Source: Avena insularis
Lineage: Eukaryota; Streptophyta; Magnoliopsida; Poales; Poaceae
NCBI GenBank assembly: GCA_023614405.1
Contig: JAJUPC010000041.1
Location: forward strand, 806,001 to 870,000
Length of the DNA stretch: 64,000 nucleotides
Direction of reading: 5' to 3'
Positions 22,802 through 34,484 of this stretch are shown piece after piece (position 1 is the stretch's first letter; the number at the start of each line of letters is the position of its first letter). The notes below the pieces were generated by a model, which saw only the letters and a program-made list of their open reading frames with translations, was not told the DNA's origin and ran no database searches. The position numbers and the translations under genes were made by a program.

Positions 22802-23626
22802 CTAATTATGGGTTTCCTCTTTGCAAGGTTCTTTAGCAAATTTCAAAAAATTAAACTCATAAGATTCCCCATCAAACTTAGTCAAGATTTTCTCCCTCTT
22901 GCAATCAATAATAGGGTAGGTTTTACTAGCAGCCGAACCAAGTACTAGAAAATCAGCAGGGTACTTTATCTTACCACAAAGAACTTCCACGTCTCGTATA
23001 ATACCAATTGGAGAGATGGTATATCTATTAGCAAGGTGAATAACCACATCAATCTATTCCAACTCGCAAGGACTGATTTCATGCATAATTTCTCTATAAA
23101 GCTCATAAGGAATAACACTAGAACTTGCACCAATATCACATAAACCATAATAGCAATGATCACCAATTCTAACAGAAAGCACAGGAACACTAGCTATTTT
23201 AGTTCTATTGGGATGTGAAACAATATTAGAAGCATCCTCATAGAAGACTATGTGCCCATCTTCTATGCTTTTAGTGACAAGGTCTTTCATAATTGCTACC
23301 ACAGGTTCAATGTTTATTTGTTCATCAGGTTTTACAGTTCTTTTTTCACTTTTGGTGATTACATTAGTTATCATAGGATGGTCCTTTACCTTTTCGGGGA
23401 AGGGAATCTTCTCGATATAAGGTTCGGGTAAGATGGGGTCAATAATGCAATACTCAACACTTCTAATAGGAGCATAGTAAACAATATCTTTGTAAGGTGC
23501 ATGGTATTTGTTCCATCCCCTTTTTGGAGTTTCGATATAGGAAGCAAAAGCTCTAAACCAATTCATAATAACTTGCAAATCAATACCATGAATATTACTA
23601 ATATTTTGAAAGTCATCGGTTCCCAT
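22802..23626 (-). pseudogene. A2 aspartic protease and gag-protease linker
   Basis: The C-terminal half of gag leads into the protease with active site CDIGASSSVIPYELY. After a stop near 23051 the same frame continues with SPIGIIRDVEVLCGKIKYPADFLVLG, the second half of the fold. All segments share one frame with the upstream gag, so only stops break it. Confidence 0.82.
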
Positions 23627-23662
23627 AAAAGATTCAATGCATTCATAATCATAATTTATACC

Positions 23663-24316
23663 TTACTTTCTACCTTTGTCATTCTCCCAAGCTTCGGCAT
23701 TGTCTTGAATACGGTCTAGAAGATCCCATTTAGCTTCTTCTCCCATGCGAGTGAATGATCCAGGACAAGAAGCATCCAATAAATCTTTATTATGTAGAGG
23801 GAGCCTTGCATACAAGTTATTGATAATAATATTGTTGGGGAGCTCATGAATGGGACATTTGAGCATTAGTAACTTCAATCTCCCCCAAGCTTGAGCTGTA
23901 CTCTCTCCATCAAGAGGCCAAAAGTTGTATATTTGATTCTGATCTTGATGAATCTCACTAGGAGGATAAAACTTTGAATAAAAGAGAGGCACTATTTCCT
24001 CCCATTCTCGAGCTTGACCATTCTTCAACAGCTTATACCATTCCTCAGCTCTTCCTTTCAGCGACAATGAGAATAAATTCTTCTTAACTTGATATGTAGT
24101 AACACCTACACACTTGAACAACCCGCATAATTCGTATATAAAGAGTAAATGATCACCGGGATGGAGAGTTCCATCCCGAACATAGTAGTTATCCATAACA
24201 CGATCAATAATTCTTGTAGGTATTTTGAAACCATCATTCACAGCAGGTGGTGGTTTATCTACTACCTTAGAAGTGGTAGTAGCATTACCAAATAAGAAAC
24301 TCAGTGAATTATCCAT
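23663..24316 (-). pseudogene. gag: A2 gag
   Basis: Starts at the ATG reading MDNSLSFLFG, about 85 bp after the primer-binding site. It has the gag capsid motif LFSLSLKGRAEEWYKLL, then the region around W..F...FYP, and the Athila-type PNNIIINNLYARL. It ends at an in-frame stop at 23663; the reading frame goes on beyond it. Gag forms the particle shell. Confidence 0.85.
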
Positions 24317-24401
24317 AACAAAAATAAAGCTACTAACAGAAGTAAACAATACTCACAGTAGAAGTTTCCTTTACCAGTTCCACTCTCCAATAGCTCTTCA
24401 C

Positions 24402-24419
24402 TCCCCGGCAACGGCGCCA
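24402..24419 (-). other. primer-binding site of A2
   Basis: TGGCGCCGTTGCCGGGGA on minus, eleven bases inside the 5' LTR. This is the common site of grass Athila-type gypsy elements. Confidence 0.85.
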
Positions 24420-24430
24420 GAAAATAGTCT

Positions 24431-25946
24431 TGATGACCCACAAGTATAGGGGGTGTATTGCAGTATTTTCGATAAGTAAGAGTGTCGAACCCAACGAGGA
24501 GCAGAAGGTGCTGGCTAGTGGTATGGATCAGGAATTCTCTGCAAATACTTAGCAAAAGGATTTTTAGGGGTTTTCGATAAAGAAAGCAAACAAAGTACGA
24601 GTAAATTAAAGACAATAGGAATAAATGCAGCAAGTGGCCCAACCCTTTATGCAGCAAAGGACAAGCCGGTTGTATTACTTGAGATGACCAAACGTTCTCG
24701 AGGACACATGGGAAGACTGTCAAGTGCTTTCGCTTCATATAGTTGATTAATCTTCTCTAGCTTGCTAAGTGTTGTGTGGGTGAACCTGTGCTAATGTACC
24801 GCCCCATCCAAGACTAACACATACTTGTGATTAAACCCATTGCAAACATCCGTAAGTACAAGAAAGTAATTAAGGTAGAGACCTAACCACATCTTTAAAC
24901 TCTAAGACCCTTACATCCCTTGTGCAATGGTTTCCTAATGGGGGTTCAGGTTTCTGTCACTCCGGCAACCCCTACGATTACTAGCCAAATACACAATGCA
25001 TTCCCCTAGGCCCATATAGGTGAAGTGTCATGTAGTCGACGTTCACATGACACCACTAGAAGAAGTACACCACAACTTAAATAACAATCTATTGAATCTT
25101 TCTCAACACAACTCCACTACTAACAACAAGACTTCTCTCATGTCCTCAAGAACAAAACGAACTACTCACAAGACATCATATGGATCATGATCAGAGATGG
25201 AATAATGATGTATAACAATCTGAACATAAACAATAATTCAATGGTTCACTCAATAGCATCAACTTCAAAGAGTAATCAACACCGGGAAAGTTTCCCCTAT
25301 GAACTATGCAAGATTCAACGCAATTGTTACCGCAATATGGAGATGGTGATGAGGGTGCTGATGGTGATGATGGTGGTGATGATGATGATGATGATCCCGA
25401 CGAAGTTCAGCTTGATGGTGGTGTTGTTGGCGACGATCTCCCCTCTCCGGGAAGGATTTCCCCTGGCAGAAATCTGTCTGCCGGAGAGATCTTTCTCTCT
25501 CGGTGTTTTCCACCCCGCAGAGGCGGTGGAATCTTTCTGTGGTTGCTCCCCGAGTCTTAGGGTTTCGGGAGGATGATATACGCCAGAGGGGAGAGGCTGG
25601 AGTGGGCCAGGGTGGCCACACCACCTCCTGGCATGGCCTAGGGCTGCCCGTGGCATGGGGTGGTGTGGGCCCCCTGTGGCCCATCTCCACTCCATCTTCT
25701 GGCATCCTTAGTCTTCCAGAAAAATAGGATTTTCCGTATATTTTCCCGGATTTTCTGATCTTCGTGAATTTTGCCTCCAAACAACACCTTTCCCATCAGA
25801 ATCCTGACTACAGCGGTCCATGCTCCAAAAGTCATCAACCATGCAAAAACAGATGAAATAACATAAGTATCACCTCTCAGTATGAAATATATCAATGAAT
25901 AATAGTGAATTAAGACATAAAATAGTGATGCAAAATGGACGTATCA
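24431..25946 (-). repeat. 5' LTR of A2
   Basis: 1516 bp; on minus it starts TGATACGTCCATTTTGC and ends GTGGGTCATCA, so the ends are inverted TGAT/ATCA. It is the only LTR of A2 in the window. It contains a GAT microsatellite. On + it gives several short open frames that are not genes. Confidence 0.9.
25343..25396 (+). repeat. (GAT)n microsatellite in the A2 LTR
   Basis: Interrupted GATGGT/GATGAT run, giving poly-Asp or poly-His in spurious frames. Confidence 0.8.
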
Positions 25947-25956
25947 TCTGCCTAAG

Positions 25957-26580
25957 TTGCACAGGCAAGGAAAATACGCTTTAATTGTCAATCCACTTAT
26001 TGACGGTTGTGGTTTCTCCAAGACTCTCATGGACGGTGGCAGCAGTATTAATATTCTGTATGTCGAAACACTACGCCGGATGAAGATCTCGGAGACCCAG
26101 CTGAACCACAGCTCTGTGATTTTTCACGGGGTTGTCCCAGGAAGACAAGCAAATTCCCTGGGAGAAATCACTTTGGATGTTACCTCTGGAACTCCAAAGA
26201 ACTATCGGATAGAGGCACTTTCTTTCGAAGTGGTCCCGTTCAAGAGCGCGTACCACGCTATATTCGGATGTCCGGCTTACTAGGATTTTATGGCTCGTCC
26301 GTGTTACATTTGCAATATGATGAAAATTCCAGGTCCCAACAGCGTGATCACCATCAGGGGAGACCCGAAGAAAGCACGAGAGTGCGAGGATGGAAATGCC
26401 ACCTTCGCTGAAGCCGTTCTGCACGCCCAGGAGTACCAAGAGATCAAGAAGAGCATAGATCCGTCTGAGATGCCCGCAACAAAGAAGGAGGTGACAAAGC
26501 CGAATCCGGAGTTCAAGGCATCAGAAGAGACGAAGAAGACGCCGTTGAAGGATGATGACCCCTCCAAGGTGACCTAGATA
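25957..26580 (+). pseudogene. T1 aspartic protease
   Basis: Contains the active-site-like TLMDGGSSINILYVETL, then FHGVVPGRQANSLGEI and AYHAIFGCPAY, a normal layout for Tat proteases, in which the motif is D-G-G. A stop at 26281 follows. The next segment (26290..26577) is the charged linker before the reverse transcriptase, with PGPNSVITIRGD near its start. All T1 pol segments up to about 28545 share one frame. Confidence 0.82.
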
Positions 26581-26639
26581 GGCGTAGGCCAAGATAGCGC
26601 ATAGGAAAGCGTGCTCGTCAAGTTCCTCAAATCAAATCA

Positions 26640-27480
26640 AGATATCTTCGCATGGCAGCCATCTAACATGACCGGAGTGCCTAGGGAACTTGCCGAGCAC
26701 TCTTTAAATGTAAATCCGAACGCTAAACCCGTCAAACAGTCCTTATGACATTTCGGCGATGAGAAGCGTAAGGCAATAGCCAAGGAACTAGCACGACTCG
26801 AGTTAGCCGGATTCATAGAAGAGGTCATCCACACTGAGTGGTCGGCCAATCCTGTAATGGTCCCTAAAAAGGACACCACTTATTTAAGGATGTGTGTTGA
26901 TTATACTGCCTTAAACAAGGCTTGTCCCAAAGATCTGTTTGCTCTGCCTAGGATTGATCAAGTTATCGATTCTACGGCAGGCTCAGAACTCCTCTATTTT
27001 CTCGACGCATATTCCGGTTATCACCAAATCCGGATGAAAGAATTTGACAAAGTCAAAACTTCATTCATAACCCCCTTCGGAACCTTCTGTTTTGTTACGA
27101 TGCCCTTCCGGCTGAAGAACGCAGGAGCTACGTACTAACGCACAATGCAGCGTTGCCTCCATGATCAAATCGGACGCAATGTGCATGCATATGTGGATGA
27201 TGTTGAGGTGATGTCCAAAAAGAAGGAAACGATGATTTCCCACTTGGAGGAAACATTCGCCAATCTATGAAAATAGAACATAATGCTTAATATAAAGAAA
27301 TGCTTCTTTGGAATCCCAGCCGGAAAATTGATAGGTTTCATTGTGTCTCAAAGAGGCATAGAGGTGAACCGAGACAAAATCAAGGCTATACTCAATATTT
27401 CCAGGCCAACTCGCCTGAAGGACGTACAAAGACTAACTGGTTGCATCGCTGCAGTCAGTCAGTTTGTAAGCCCGCTCGGT
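26640..27480 (+). pseudogene. T1 reverse transcriptase
   Basis: Begins with the MTGVPRELAEHSLN region, then PVMVPKKDTTYLRMCVDYT, YFLDAYSGYHQIRM (first Asp), FRLKNAGATY and HAYVDDVEV (catalytic pair at about 27192). The thumb has KLIGFIVSQRGIEVN. Stops lie near 26747, 27136 and 27268, all in the same frame. Catalytic residues are present. Confidence 0.88.
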
Positions 27481-28010
27481 GAAAGAGCCGCACCATTACA
27501 CAAACTCCTGAAAAAGACCAAGGATTTTGTGTGGACCGACGAAGCTGAAGCTTCACTACAAGACCTGAAAACAGTACTCTCATCTGCTCCTATCCTTGCT
27601 GCACCGGAACCACAGGAACCGATGTTGCTCTATCTTGCTGCAACAAACAAAGTCGTCAGTATCGTTATGGTAGTGGAGAGACCGGAGGAAAGTCAGGAAC
27701 ACTTCATGCAGCGTCCAACTAACTTTGTCAGCGAGGTCTTGACATAATCGAAACAACAATATCCGCACTACCAAAAGCTAGCTTATGGTGTGTTCTTAGC
27801 ATCTCGTAAGCTACGACATTATTTTCAGGAGCATCCAATTACCGTGGTGAGCATAGCTCCCATGAGAGATATAATCAACAATAGTGACGCCATAGGACGT
27901 GTCGCCAAATGGGGCATAGAGCTCTCAGCTTTCGATATTGAGTATAAAGCTCGGACAGCAATCAAATCCCAAATCATTGCCGACTTTGTTGCTGATTGGA
28001 CAGAGATGAA
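27481..28010 (+). pseudogene. T1 first RNase H
   Basis: FVWTDEAEASLQDLK leads into a degenerate RNase H with LYLAATNKVVSIVMV. In this domain the first catalytic Asp is replaced (LAAT), as is normal for the inactive first RNase H of Tat elements. It then reads KLRHYFQEHPITVVS and ends at FVADWTE. One stop near 27748. Confidence 0.8.
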
Positions 28011-28020
28011 GGAGAATATG

Positions 28021-28545
28021 ACCCTCCCTGAGTCGGAATATTGGACCCTATATTTTGATGGGTCTAAGGCTCGCGGGGGCTTGGAGGCTGGCGTGGTACT
28101 CAAATCACCCCAAGGAGACAATCTTCTATACGTGTTGCAGATCCACTTCACATCAACAAATAATATTGCCGAGTATGAAGCACTGCTGCATGGAATCCGG
28201 ATTGCTAAGGATATCGGCATCCAACATTTGATGTGTTACGGAGATACAGATCTTGTTGCTCAACAAGTGTCAGATATTTGTAATGCAAATAAACACATGG
28301 CAGCATATAAAGCTGTCGTGGATGATCTATCTAAATCGTTCGAAGGGTTTGAGGTTCAACACATCCCCCGAGCAGAAAATGAGGAAGCAGATGCTCTATC
28401 ACGGATAGGCTCTACACGGAATGAGGTCCCAGATGGTGATTTTTTAGAGCACCTCAAAGTTCCCTCAATAAAGGGAGTGGACAAGGACTATCCGATCAAA
28501 CCCGACTCATCTCTGGTAGCAGTTCTGGCTGTAATTCCCAGCTAG
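28021..28545 (+). pseudogene. T1 second, archaeal-type RNase H (aRNH)
   Basis: Begins YWTLYFDGSKARGGLEAGVV with the first catalytic Asp, then NNIAEYEALLHGIRIA with Glu, CYGDTDLVAQQV with Asp, and HIPRAENEEADALSRIGS with the last Asp. All four acids are there. This domain is thought to supply the active RNase H of Tat elements. It is part of the same open segment as the end of the first RNase H. Confidence 0.9.
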
Positions 28546-28612
28546 ACTCAACCCTACCTTGACTATTTGGTAGATGGCAAAGTACCTGAAGATGAAGTTC
28601 TGAGCTGGCAGA

Positions 28613-29551
28613 TTGTCTGATCAGCTGCGAACAATACCTATAACATGGCCTTTCGCGGTCTGGGGGCTTGATATGGTAGGACCGTTTAAACCGGCTCCAA
28701 GTGGATTTACTCACCTCTTAGTGATGGTGGATAAATTCACCAAATGGATTGAGCCTAAACCCGTCACTAGTTGTGATGGAGCAACATGCAAAAGATTTGT
28801 CGAGGATGTTATAATCCGGTATGGTTATCCGCATAGTATTATCACGGACAACGGGAATAATTTCTCTATGGGAGAACTTGCCAAATTCTGCAACGAACAA
28901 AATATTTGGCTTGACATTGCGTCAGTTGCACATCCATAGGCTAATGGACAAGTTGAAAGAGCAAATGGTTTAATCCTACAAGGCCTAAAACCGAGACTCG
29001 AAGCACCACTACGACGTGCTGCGGGGGCTTGGGCAGAGGAATTACATTCTGTAATATGGAGTTTACGAACAACTCTTAATAGGTCAACCAGATACACGCC
29101 TTTCTTCCTGGTCTATGGCACAGAAGCAGTTCTTCCTAGTGATTTGATTCACACTTCTCCTAGAGTGGCTACGTATATCAAAGAGGATGCCGAGATTTCT
29201 CGACAAAATGATCTCGACTTATTCAAAGAAGTTCGCGTTGTTGCTGAAATGAGATCAACAGCCTATCTGCAAAAGTGATGCAAGTATCATAGCCAGAGAG
29301 TCAGAAATATATCTTTCAATAAGGGTGATTTAGTTCTTCGGCTTGTGCAACAAAGAAAGCACAAACTTCCCCAGTATGGCAAGGGCCATTTATAGTTAGT
29401 CGAGTATTGCACAATGGTTCATACTACCTAACTGATATGAGGCCAGTCAAAGACTGCTATTAAGAAGAGAAAGAGAGCTGGAGGCAGTACAAATCCGGAT
29501 GAGTTAGACAAACGATGGAATATTGCTCAGCTATGTCCCTTTTATTCTTAG
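28613..29551 (+). pseudogene. T1 integrase, lacking its zinc module
   Basis: Starts directly at TIPITWPFAVWGLDMVGPF with the first Asp. SIITDNGNNFS gives the second and ANGQVERAN the Glu. The C-terminal part has GDLVLRLVQQRKH and ends with RWNIAQLCPFYS, a usual end of Tat pol. The H2C2 zinc module that should precede the core is missing, and the frame changes at about 28600, so a deletion of a few hundred bases is likely there. Stops lie near 28937 and 29277, among others. Confidence 0.85.
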
Positions 29552-30132
29552 TTTATCCTTCTTTGTAATCATATATATGTACATGATCTGAGAGAAATAA
29601 AAGTTTTGGTTGCCTCAAAGTTTTTTCTGAGAAGTTTTTACCATCTTATTTCCGAATGATCATGTCAAAGTCGAAAATCCCAGAATACTTGAAAGTACTT
29701 TATGCTCATGTTTGTTCTGGTTTAGATTTCCGATTCTAAAATATGCTACCTTCGGGTATAATTCTAAAGTTTCTAGTCTATACTTTGGTTATTTGTCCGA
29801 TTGCCGGATGCGGGTATTTTCCAAGTAGTGAATTGTTGGTACTGGAAGCCGGCTTTGTTTCCGAGTTTAAACTGGTTTAGCAATTGAGCTCCGTTGCTCG
29901 GCAAAGTTTCCGAGCTAAAAGTTTAGCTGGCTCATGAAAGGGACGAGGCGGAAAGCCAGATAAACGATAAGTGTAGACAATAAAGTATAAGTGCTTATTT
30001 AAACATTTCAGGCACACAAAAAATCTGAGACAAAAGTGCTGAATAGATTAAAACATAGCACTAGCAAAAGTATAATACTACATATTTACAGACCCATAAT
30101 GTTTTCAGAATAACACATTTGTCTCTGATAAT
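29552..30132 (+). other. T1 spacer between pol and antisense gene
   Basis: No ORF seen. The tract repeats the theme CCGA and GCCGG in short form. It would hold the 3' ends of two convergent transcripts. Confidence 0.5.
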
Positions 30133-33100
30133 CTATGATGCAGCAGAAGAGGTAGGAGCTGACGGCTCGCTGGATGCATCGGCCTCGGCTTGATAACGAT
30201 CCGAGATGTCAAAATCCGATATGGTTTGTCCATCGTCGGAAATTTCGGCTGCTTCTTCCGGAGGCGGAGGCAGCGTGTCCATGCGGTTGAAGAAAGGAGT
30301 GTCGTAGATGGTCATGTCAGCTACGCGGAACCCATATCCGGTGCAGGAGTCCATGATGGCTTTGATATCTTGTTCTTGGCCGTCTTCGTCCATAGTAGAG
30401 TACCCTCTGGTCACTTCCCAGATTTCCATGCTTCCATGGTGTCTCATGACCATTGTGAGAACGTTCTGCACTACGGATCATGCGTAGGACATGTTCCAGT
30501 CTTGGACAAGCTGTGGCATTTCCTTTGGCTTTTCCCACACCTGAAAGTCGGACATGCTATGCATGTCCGGAACCCTGAGAGCTTCGCCAATGTCCTCGAT
30601 GGATTGGCAGAAGTCATGAAGCAAATCACCGACTTGGGTAAGCCGCTGGGTGCGAGGCTCAGCCGAGGTGTAGTCGGTCAAGTTCAGAGGACCTATGCAT
30701 ATAACGCAAAAATAGTTAAATAAATCCGACATCAAAAGAGTCGAAGAATGTAAACAAGTCAGAAAGATGGAAAACATACCAAAGATGACGTCATCAACTT
30801 TGGTTTTCTCTTCACGAAGACTCCAGAGTTTAGCTCGGAGCGCCTCAGAAAGGTCCTTCTCTCTACAAAGCTCATTGTTGAGATCCGAGATTTTCTGCTC
30901 GTGGAGTGTAATCTTGCGATCACACTCCACGGTGGCCATGGACGAGGATTCGAGAACTTGAGCAATGCTCTTCTCATGATCCACCTTAAGCTGGTTTAGC
31001 TCTCGGCGTAGATCCTTATTTTCCACCACCAGGGTCTTCAGATTCTCGGCCTCTTCGATCATAGCACAGGACTGCTTTATTAGTGCTCTAAGTCAAAAAG
31101 AACAACAGTTCAGCAAAAATATTCAACTATGAAAACACAAGACAAGGTTTGAGTCTCGGAATGTTTACCTTCGGCCTCATCCTTGGAAACTTTAATCTCA
31201 GCATTTTTAAGTCGGAGAGCTTTGATCTCTCTCTTCTTATTGCAGACATTCTTCAACAATTCCTGGTTATATGAATTAACTTTCTATAAGTCGGAATACC
31301 CAGAGTCAGAGGTCTACTAAAGACTCGGGCTAATATTGTAGCTAATATCAGCACGAGCCTTGGGGGCTATACTAGTTCATTCTTTGGCATCCTAATGAAG
31401 TATAAACCCAGATTGTTTATCCAACTTCATCTTGGGGGCTAGAGGATATGATATAAAATACAATAAAGAAAACTGTGAGTTCGAATTCCGACTTACATGA
31501 TGTTCATGTGTGAGCTTGCTCAAGCACATGTTCACCTCAGTGGTAACCTTCTCGGCGAGGGTGAGTGGAATATCCGGAGGTGGTGGAAGCACAACAGCTT
31601 TTAGTCCCTCGTCGCAAAGGCGGACTTGCTCGAGAAGATCAGAGTACTTAATGTCCTCCGCTTCCTGTGCTTCTTCTTTGGCAGAGAGATTTCGGCTTTC
31701 CAGGAATTGCTGGGCCAGCAGCTGGATTTCCTCCGCAGATTTCCGAGACAAGCCAAATTTGGCAAGGCCCGGATTGTTCAGGAGATTTTTGGCGAAGGTC
31801 TCTGCCGTGGGATGATTACCCGAAGTGGGTTCACCCTTATCAAAACTTGAGTCACCCATGGTGACGTCATTCCGCAACTCAAAGGTCGCTGGCCCTGTTG
31901 AAGGAGCCGGATCTTCTGCGATGACCGGGGATGGAGTAATCACCAGAGCTGCAGAAGGTTGAGGGGCAGGAGTCGGAGGAGCTGCGGCAAGAGAAGCCAT
32001 GGTTAGCTTCGTTTGACGCGGGGGCTTCGAGATATTCCCCTTCCCCTTGCCCTTGACGAGTTGCTTAGCTTTGATAATGTAATAGAATGAAGAACATTAT
32101 ATCTCGGAAGGAATCATGAAGTAAAGTACAAAGGCGGAAGTTGTGTGGAAAGTTACCTCTTCACAACTGGCACTTCCTTTGTGCCGATGGCCACTGTCGG
32201 AGCTTTGCGCTTCCTGGGCACAACGTCCGGCAGTGGGACCAATTCCTCCTCCTGAGAAAACTCGGGAGGATATCCCTCGATAGGAGCAAATTCTGACTCG
32301 GGGAGGTCGGCAAGCTGAAAAGAAGATAATATCTCGGTATTGCGAAATAAATTAAAGGTGAAACATATAAAAAGGGTTTATTGCTGAACCTTACTGGCAC
32401 TACAGGGTCTTCTGCTGTATGCATGTCTAGGGACAAATCCGGGATCTTTCTCTCGATCCGCTCCTTAATTAGCCATTTAATCTAGCTGATGTAATCTTGT
32501 GGCTTTAAAGCCTTGGGACTGATGCGGAGGGAGTCATTTTTCGACACCGTGATGGTGTGCATCAGTCGGTCGCCGTGGTGCTGGAGAGGCTGGATCCAGC
32601 GTGTGACCCAAGATTGGACCAAGTCGGACCCTCTCAGGCCCTTGTGCTTCATCAAATACTCGATCCGTCTCTTGGCGAGAATCATATCATCACTGAGAGC
32701 TGGAGCGGCCTCATCCCAAGACGCTCGGGGCGTGCCGGCTCCATCGATGAAAGCCAGCAAAGTAGTGGCTTTGCCGGGAGCGGGAATATCCTTATGATAA
32801 AATAAGGTAGCTGGCCACGGTTTGACCGACTCACTAGATAAAATCCTAGGATCGACACGCTCATGTCTAACTGAAAGACTAATTGTGCCGGTATTGTAAG
32901 GATTACCGGCGGTGATAGACTTTCTCCGGACATGGAAATAAAACCGGAAGAGAATGAGAGTCTGCCTAATGCCGAGATACCCCTCACACAAGGACGCATA
33001 GGCGCTCATCTCTAAAAGGGTGTTTGGGGGGAGATGGTGAAGCTGAACACCATAGTGATCTATCACCTCGGAAAGAATTCCGAGGGAGGGAAATACAAAC

Positions 33101-33425
33101 CTCTGTCGAGGTGGGTGCCGAAGTGCACATGCTCATCGGCGTGAGGGTTGGGGATGGTTTCACCAAAACCGCTCCACCAGGCGCCGGCATGGAGGAGTCC
33201 TTCGTTCTCCATGCCAGTGAGCTTGGCGTCATCGAGGACGCATGGGATCCAGATCCCGCGGTTGCTTTCTTTCTCTGCTACTGCCGCCGCTGCCGTAGCC
33301 AAGCCGGATGATGAGGATGAAGCCATTCTTCCGGTGCGCTGGTGACCTTGGGTGGGCGGCACTGGGAATCTGGAGGCAGGGGAGCTCTGTGCTCGTGGAA
33401 GAAGTGGAGGAGAAGGAAACGACAC
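30133..33425 (-). pseudogene. T1 antisense gene, six exons (transposase_28-like N-terminus, coiled-coil C-terminus)
   Basis: A gene on the strand opposite to pol. Exons inferred from canonical GT...AG ends: 33425..32395, 32314..32157, about 32068..31497, 31283..31169, 31085..30780 and 30692..30133. Reading phase is kept across four of the five introns (intron 2 is off, so an indel is likely). Exon 1 holds a domain of the 'putative gypsy type transposon' family (PF04195), with VIDHYGVQLHHLPPNTLLEM. Exons 4 and 5 are a Lys/Glu-rich coiled coil. Exon 6 ends in an acidic tail. Breaks: a frameshift near 33075, stops near 32482 and 30478. Similar antisense ORFs are known in Grande-type elements; the function is unknown. 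Confidence 0.75.
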
Positions 33426-33875
33426 GGGGAATAGGTGAAGAAGATGAGGGAAAGAGAATCCTCACCTCTTATAACCACCGAACCGCGCCAAGATTCGTGC
33501 AAATGGCACAATAAATACGCCATGCATCATGGAACGAACTGGAATTTCCCACGCGATGATTACGTCACTTTGATCTCCGCGCACGCATTGAAACAGCGCC
33601 TCGGTTCCGCGAATGACGGACCCACCAACGGTCGTGCTGACACGATGTTTGTCAGTGACGTCACTTGACTGTGACCAATGTTAGCTGACGTCAGAGACCA
33701 AGATCCGGCTTAGTTTGAAAATCAAGCTGGAAATCCGAATAACATATTGATAGGTTCGACTTACTTTTGAGACCCGGATCGTATTTTTTGTTTTGAAGTT
33801 TCAGGAACCCTTCAAGATTCTCCAAGCCAAAGATCAAGCTAGACGATGATGAATCCGACTTTGGCTCTTAGAGAC
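33426..33875 (+). other. T1 internal sequence upstream of antisense gene and before 3' LTR
   Basis: Non-coding. A promoter for the antisense gene would be expected here, but I see no clear TATA box. It contains several TGACGTCA-like and GACGTCA motifs (about 33656..33692), the ACGT core used by plant bZIP factors. Confidence 0.45.
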
Positions 33876-33888
33876 TTCCGGGGGCTGC
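33876..33888 (+). other. polypurine tract of T1
   Basis: TTCCGGGGGCTGC directly before the 3' LTR. Confidence 0.65.
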
Positions 33889-34363
33889 TGTTGGGGATAT
33901 ACTTTCCGGGTATCCTCACAGTTCCTCACTGACCAGGGTGGCCCACTTCGGGTTAGAGCTTTGCTTCACCGGCCTAGTCGGGAGAGACGGAGTCAATCCG
34001 CTCTGGGAAGGCCCAGAAGACTTACCGACATAGACCCATAGCGTTACTTGTAGTTCAACATGTACTCTGTAACTGACTCTTAATCGTAGCCGGATAGATC
34101 TATCTTGTAAACCCTAGGCCGAATATCTATATAAGCGTCCTAGGGAGAGCCCTTAGGGCACCCCTTACAATCACAATCTCAACTCGCACAGGCGAACCCT
34201 TGTAACCCATATTCCGGCTCTGCCGTATTACTGGATTGCTAGCAGGAGTAGGATCAGTCCAAAGCCGGCAGATTCGAACCTGGGTAAACTTTTGTGCTCA
34301 ACGTCCCGGAATACCGTACGTCTCACACCCCCTTATGGCATACTTGTCATCAATCCGACGACA
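33889..34363 (+). repeat. 3' LTR of T1
   Basis: 475 bp from TGTTGGGGATATACTTT to CCGACGACA. It contains a TATA box and, beyond it, the pattern usual for short Tat LTRs. It is directly followed by satellite sequence. No matching 5' LTR in the window. Confidence 0.8.
34128..34135 (+). promoter_or_regulatory. TATA box of T1 3' LTR
   Basis: TATATAAG at the expected place in the LTR. Confidence 0.55.
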
Positions 34364-34484
34364 TTTAGCACAAGGACCCTGAAACTGAGCAATGAAGTGT
34401 ATGTTTTGAGCTTTGCGCATACAATTGTTCATCGTGCTAAAGACTATCAATATAATATTTCTAGATAGGATAAGAAGTACTATG
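34364..34484 (+). repeat. satellite fragment between T1 and T2
   Basis: Matches the ~375-bp monomers of the main array: TTTAGCACAAGGACCCTGAA to CTATCAATATAATATTTCTAGAT, then directly AGGATAAGAAGTACTATG. The middle of the monomer (about 170 bp) is missing, with AGAT shared by both sides of the gap. It shows that T1 and T2 both sit in the same satellite field. Confidence 0.85.

Larger units (their letters stand above)
17649..25946 (-). mobile_element. Athila-lineage Ty3/gypsy retrotransposon A2, 3'-truncated
   Basis: Read on minus: 5' LTR, primer-binding site, then gag, protease, reverse transcriptase, RNase H and integrase in gypsy order, then about 2 kb of non-coding 3' sequence that stops at the A1 join. 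There is no second LTR. Gag-pol was one continuous frame: all open segments from 24316 to 22371 share a frame, and all from 22370 to 19644 share another, with a small insertion between. The right end is intact (TGATAC), so the loss is on the left only. Confidence 0.88.
25947..34363 (+). mobile_element. Tat-lineage Ty3/gypsy retrotransposon T1, 5'-truncated
   Basis: Starts inside the protease at the A2 insertion point and runs through reverse transcriptase, RNase H, a second archaeal-type RNase H, integrase, an antisense spliced gene, a polypurine tract and the 3' LTR. The second RNase H and the antisense 3' gene mark the Tat group (RIRE2/Grande-like). The 5' LTR and gag are missing; they should lie to the left of A2. 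The 3' end abuts the satellite. Confidence 0.88.

Noticed and set aside
25187..25895. Frames of up to 158 codons near the GAT repeat
   Set aside because: Inside the A2 LTR; poly-Asp and poly-His come from the microsatellite.
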